DNA of 7,747 nucleotides from Acidobacteriaceae bacterium (GTDB taxonomy: Bacteria > Acidobacteriota > Terriglobia > Terriglobales > Acidobacteriaceae): NCBI GenBank assembly GCA_003156235.1, contig PMGP01000010.1:1-7747 (forward strand), given 5' to 3'. The translations under genes and the position numbers were made by a program. The notes under the pieces are model-generated. The model did not search any database. It had not been told where the DNA came from and worked only from the letters and a program-made list of their open reading frames with translations. Below are positions 5,260-7,747 of this stretch, in pieces (positions within the stretch are counted from its first letter, which is position 1; every line of letters begins with the position of its first letter).

Positions 5260-6274
5260 CCGAAGCCGGGGTAATGTCGGTGAATACCTTCACGTCGGCT
5301 GTGCGGCTGGCTCCGGCATCGGCCACCACATCGAAACGTGTCAGCAGCGTTTTCCCGTTGGCGCGCACGGTCATCAGGCGGCTGCCTTCTCCGCCCGTTT
5401 CTGTGGACTCCGGGCCATAGACCGTTTCGGCAAAGTGCAGGCGGAGTTCGTAGATGCCATTTTTCAGGGGAATCGCGTAGCGAAATTCTCCCTGCCGACT
5501 GCTGCGGTAAAAATCAGGGTCTTGAGTGCGCCAGATGTGCTGCACGGAGCTTTTTACCGCATCGCCGCCATCAAACCAGGCATCGGCATTCCATAGCTTA
5601 CCGGCATGATCGACAAAGCTGCGGCCCGCGCCTGCCAGGATGCGGACCTCCTCGCCCAGAGGCGGGCCAAGCTGCGATTCCTCGGGCAGAACAAAGGACT
5701 GATTCGATTCTGCCTTCGGCGAGGCCTGCTTCATCTGCCGGAGAATCAGCAAAGCGCAACCGAGGCCAACAGAGAGGAGCACGAGCGCGGCGACCAGCCA
5801 CCAGATCCTGCGGCCGGATAGACGAAACCACTCATCTATCCGTAGAATACGAGCGTTATCGATTCCGAACCTTCTTGCCACGACGGAATCAACGAGAGTT
5901 GGCTGTTCTTTTCCTTGTCGCGCAACAGCAGTGTTGAACTGCGGAACATATTGTCCGACGGGAATGGCGATGTGAAGCCGATGCGATGCGCCTTCGCCGG
6001 CGTAATACTCGGCGAGACGCTTGCGCAGGCGGTTGGCCTCAACCCGCACAATCGAGTCGGAGTCCTGATCGAAGGAATCTCCTCGGCGGAAGACCTCCAC
6101 GCCAACGGAATACTCCTTGATCTGGCGAGCCTCGCCGGCAAAGAGCTTCTCGCACAAGTACGACAGCAGATGAGCGAGCGCGGGCGCGCGAGTGAAGCAC
6201 TCCGAGCGAAGCACCGCGGCCAGTTCAGCGCGCTGCGCTTCAAGATCGACCGGCACTGGGCTTTCAATCGCCAT
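5117..6274 (-). CDS. 5' part of the frameshifted sensor gene: winged-helix-like domain, TM helix and malectin domain 1
   Basis: I prefer ATG 6274 because GGAG (6284-6287, minus strand) sits 9 bases upstream. An in-frame ATG at 6331 would add 19 residues but lacks a ribosome site. Residues ~22-115 hold 'LLSYLCEKLFAG...IKEYSVGVEVFRRGDSFDQ...SIVRVEANRLRKRLAEYY...IPVGQYVPQF', a domain recurrent in acidobacterial regulators and often described as winged-helix. Residues 157-178 form one TM helix (IWWLVAALVLLSVGLGCALLIL). Residues ~209-348 are a malectin-like domain ('VRILAGAG...WNADAWFDGG...GEFRYAIPLKNGIYELRLHFAE'). Membrane order implies a cytoplasmic N-terminus and an external sugar-binding part, as in CadC/ToxR-type one-component sensors. 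After residue ~348 the frame turns into 37 unrelated residues and stops at 5117; the real continuation is in another frame (to 4690). Removing one base restores a 527-residue protein. Confidence 0.82.
   Translation of the reverse strand: MAIESPVPVDLEAQRAELAAVLRSECFTRAPALAHLLSYLCEKLFAGEARQIKEYSVGVEVFRRGDSFDQDSDSIVRVEANRLRKRLAEYYAGEGASHRLHIAIPVGQYVPQFNTAVARQGKEQPTLVDSVVARRFGIDNARILRIDEWFRLSGRRIWWLVAALVLLSVGLGCALLILRQMKQASPKAESNQSFVLPEESQLGPPLGEEVRILAGAGRSFVDHAGKLWNADAWFDGGDAVKSSVQHIWRTQDPDFYRSSRQGEFRYAIPLKNGIYELRLHFAETVYGPESTETGGEGSRLMTVRANGKTLLTRFDVVADAGASRTADVKVFTDITPASDGLLHLEFSGERRQARHPFRHRDSARIPRTHPARAPAGPPDPLLLKR
5221..5239 (-). other. Frameshift site (one extra base)
   Basis: Up to 'LLHLEFSG' the reading frame belongs to the upstream part; from 'SDGKPAILSAIEILPG' it belongs to the downstream part, one base further along. 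Deleting one base, for instance the C at 5230 or one A of the run at 5236-5239, gives an uninterrupted domain. The span 4690-6274 is 1585 bases, which is 528 codons plus exactly one. No slippery heptamer or stop-linked signal suggests programmed frameshifting. A true mutation or a sequencing indel in the homopolymer are the two likely causes. Confidence 0.8.
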
Positions 6275-6283
6275 CGTTTCCGT

Positions 6284-6287
6284 CTCC
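6284..6287 (-). promoter_or_regulatory. Ribosome binding site GGAG for the sensor gene
   Basis: On the minus strand GGAG lies 9 bases before ATG 6274, whereas nothing purine-rich of that kind precedes the ATG at 6331. This decides the start. Confidence 0.6.
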
Positions 6288-6593
6288 GGATTGATTGTAA
6301 TGCTAGCGCACAATGATTGTTTTTTCAGCATTTAACGGTTGAAGGGGCGAGGAAAAGCGGCGTGTAACGGCAAGTAACCCCTGTTGAAGAGGTGGTTGAC
6401 GCCGCAGGCGAGGCTGGTGTAAGTGATGGCAGGGCATGGGTGCTGGATGCACCGTGGATGCATTTAACCCCGGCGAAACGAACAAGTAGCAGGTATAGCG
6501 TTGCGGGCACTTCACGGGCGATCTTTACTGGAGTGCATGCAGGGAGCAGAGTGCCGGGGCCGGCAAGCGCTCCAACCTATGCTCCCGAGCTGG

Positions 6594-6601
6594 AGAGGTG
6601 A
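6594..6601 (+). promoter_or_regulatory. Strong ribosome binding site AGAGGTGA for the TPR gene
   Basis: Near-complete complement of the 16S rRNA 3' end (AGGAGGTGA type), three bases before the ATG at 6605. It fixes the start and suggests efficient translation. Confidence 0.85.
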
Positions 6602-6604
6602 CCC

Positions 6605-7357
6605 ATGAAAAGACTCGTGATGGTACTGGCAGTGATGAGCCTGCTGATGAGCGCAGCCGCTTACGGAAAGACAAACCCCGCTTCTGCTACGGCTAAGAAG
6701 GACAAGCTGGAGGCGGCCAGAGTAGCGGAGGAAAACGGAGACCTGGATCGTATCCACAAAGATTATGCTGCGGCCGTTTCCCACTACGATTCGGCCCTGC
6801 GCGTGAACACGAAAAGCGCTGATCTTTATAACAAGATGGGCATTGCCGAGTTGCAACTGAATGACCGGGGTGCGGCGCGCAGGAACTTCGGCAAGGCGCT
6901 GAAGTACAACCCTCAATTCTTTGCTGCCTTGAACAACCTTGGGGTCCTGGACCTACTGGACAGGAGATTCAAGTCTTCCGTCACCTTCCTCAAACAGGCT
7001 CTGGCGCTGGATGAGTCTAACGCGCACACGCATCTCAACCTTGCCAATGCCTGGATGGGGCTTAGCGAGGTCGATTACGCCATGACCGAATACGCCCGCG
7101 CCTTGGAGCTGGACGCCGACGTGCTGAGCACCAGCCCGGAGGGAGTTGTCGCCCAGGTATCGACGCCGGAACAGCGCGCCCGCATTTCGTTTTTGATTGC
7201 CAAGTCGTATATGAAACGCGGCAACCTCGACGGAGCTCTGGAATATTTGCGCCGGGCCAAAGAGGAGCACTACCCCGAGATGGGCAGTGTCTACAAGGAT
7301 CCTGCATTCACCGCGCTCTGGAGTGATCCGCGCCTGGCTAAGATCGTCAAGCGGTAG
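6605..7357 (+). CDS. Exported tetratricopeptide-repeat protein
   Basis: 250 residues. The N-terminus MKRLVMVLAVMSLLMSAAAYGKT is a signal peptide with cleavage probably near residues 18-21, so the protein is periplasmic; there is no lipobox cysteine. TPR units of about 34 residues run from ~38 to 174: 'AEENGDLDRIHKDYAAAVSHY', then 'ADLYNKMGIAELQLNDRGAA' (72-91), 'FAALNNLGVLDLLDRRFKSS' (106-125) and 'HTHLNLANAWMGLSEVDYAM' (141-160). A fifth unit, 'RISFLIAKSYMKRGNLDGAL' (193-212), follows a ~20-residue linker. The end, 'YKDPAFTALWSDPRLAKIV' (230-248), resembles the 'DP-F--L--DPRF--L' cap seen in other acidobacterial TPR proteins. TPRs mediate protein-protein contacts; the partner is unknown. It is divergent from the malectin sensor and overlaps murG tail to tail by 11 bp, so no terminator separates them. 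Confidence 0.85.
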   Translation: MKRLVMVLAVMSLLMSAAAYGKTNPASATAKKDKLEAARVAEENGDLDRIHKDYAAAVSHYDSALRVNTKSADLYNKMGIAELQLNDRGAARRNFGKALKYNPQFFAALNNLGVLDLLDRRFKSSVTFLKQALALDESNAHTHLNLANAWMGLSEVDYAMTEYARALELDADVLSTSPEGVVAQVSTPEQRARISFLIAKSYMKRGNLDGALEYLRRAKEEHYPEMGSVYKDPAFTALWSDPRLAKIVKR

Positions 7358-7747
7358 GCATCGCCAGGGCAACGAGCCGGCCGGCGATGCGCTCAGCGGC
7401 GTCGGGATGGGCCTGGGTGCGAGCCGCAACGGCCATGGCATCCAGGCCCGCCGGATTTTCTAGCAAGCTGGTGAGGGCTGCGAGCAGCTTGCCGGGAATG
7501 TCGAGGGCCTGCTCGTCGAGCATCACTGCCGCGCCGGCTTTCACCATTTCCTCGGCGTTGCGGCGCTGATGGTCGTCGGCGGCGGCGGCAAAGGGAACCA
7601 GCAAGGCGGGCTTGCCAGCAGCTGCCAACTCGGCCACCGTGGAAGCCCCGCTGCGGGCCATCACCAACGTGGCCTGTGCAAAGCGGGCGGGCATGTCGTC
7701 GATGAAAGGCTGCACCTGCCAACGTCTGGGGTCGGCGCCGCTGGCGG
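7347..7747 (-). CDS. murG: MurG, lipid II-forming GlcNAc transferase, C-terminal part (partial)
   Basis: The gene runs in from the right edge; 132 codons of its 3' end are present (frame starts at 7745, TGA at 7347-7349). MurG transfers GlcNAc from UDP-GlcNAc to undecaprenyl-pyrophosphoryl-MurNAc-pentapeptide on the inner face of the cytoplasmic membrane, producing lipid II. The C-terminal donor-binding signature is present: 'QPFIDDMPARFAQATLVMAR', 'SGASTVAELAAAGKPALLVP' and 'ADDHQRRNAEEMVKAGAAVM', matching the RSGA-T--E(I/L)--G-P---(I/V)P of MurG proteins and its downstream Q/N-rich motif. The N-terminal acceptor-binding domain lies outside the window. The frame continues upstream of the GTG at 7715, so that codon is an internal Val and not the start. 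It shares 11 bp with the TPR gene's end. Confidence 0.93.
   Translation of the reverse strand, partial: ASGADPRRWQVQPFIDDMPARFAQATLVMARSGASTVAELAAAGKPALLVPFAAAADDHQRRNAEEMVKAGAAVMLDEQALDIPGKLLAALTSLLENPAGLDAMAVAARTQAHPDAAERIAGRLVALAMPTA

Larger units (their letters stand above)
6275..6604. promoter_or_regulatory. Divergent intergenic region with candidate operator repeats
   Basis: This 330-base region separates the sensor gene (leftward) from the TPR gene (rightward) and must hold both promoters. Visible elements are direct repeats GGATGCA at 6445-6451 and 6456-6462, 11 bp apart, on the same face of the helix; the palindrome TGCATGCA at 6534-6541; and two TAACGG copies (6333-6338, 6365-6370). 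A weak rightward promoter, TTGACG (6396-6401) with TAAGTG (6420-6425), has an 18-base spacer; a TACAAT hexamer faces left at 6294-6299 without a good -35. Autoregulation by the adjacent DNA-binding sensor is a reasonable guess, not shown. Confidence 0.4.

Noticed and set aside
6275..6331. ATG 6331 as start of the sensor gene
   Set aside because: No Shine-Dalgarno is present. The extra 19 residues (MLKKQSLC...) are not part of the recognised domain, whereas ATG 6274 has GGAG at good spacing.

Overview
This GC-rich window of mostly housekeeping and envelope genes looks like chromosomal DNA from a member of the Acidobacteriota, probably class Terriglobia. That assignment is an inference. It rests on three things: a membrane protein with an N-terminal 'KEY-VGVEVF...D-IVRVEANRLR' winged-helix-like domain, which I associate with acidobacterial regulators; intergenic palindromes ending in GTGGGGCAC and AGGGA-type heptad repeats; and small secreted Gly/Tyr/Trp-rich and TPR proteins. 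I see no rRNA, tRNA, CRISPR array, transposase or phage gene.

Layout, left to right. The 3' end of an M16 zinc-peptidase-like gene (1-185) is followed by a repeat-filled spacer and a dNTP triphosphohydrolase gene (dgt, 345-1559), whose last codons are made of a 7-bp tandem repeat. After a second repeat-filled spacer come a stand-alone Smr-domain gene (1738-2079), a third hairpin repeat, and a small coiled-coil gene that may be leaderless (2203-2493). Next is a spacer with a possible gene remnant (2549-2701), then a zinc-dependent, probably NADP(H)-using alcohol dehydrogenase (2794-3801). A good ECF/sigma-E-like promoter (3839-3866) precedes a secreted Gly-rich protein with RG heptads (3991-4587). 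That gene ends at a UUCG-loop terminator that should work in both directions.

The minus strand then carries one broken gene (6274 down to 4690). It encodes a cytoplasmic winged-helix-like domain, one transmembrane helix and two tandem malectin-like carbohydrate-binding domains, interrupted by a single-base frameshift in 5221-5239. A 330-bp divergent intergenic region with candidate operator repeats separates it from a secreted TPR protein (6605-7357). That gene overlaps, tail to tail by 11 bp, the 3' end of murG on the minus strand (7347-7747, running off the window).

The genes do not form one operon; most appear to be single units. The most interesting part is 3800-7357: a membrane-tethered one-component regulator with a probable glycan-binding exterior, next to two exported proteins, one of them apparently under an envelope-stress-type promoter. 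A shared envelope role is inference only. The other notable feature is the similar repeat set on both sides of dgt.
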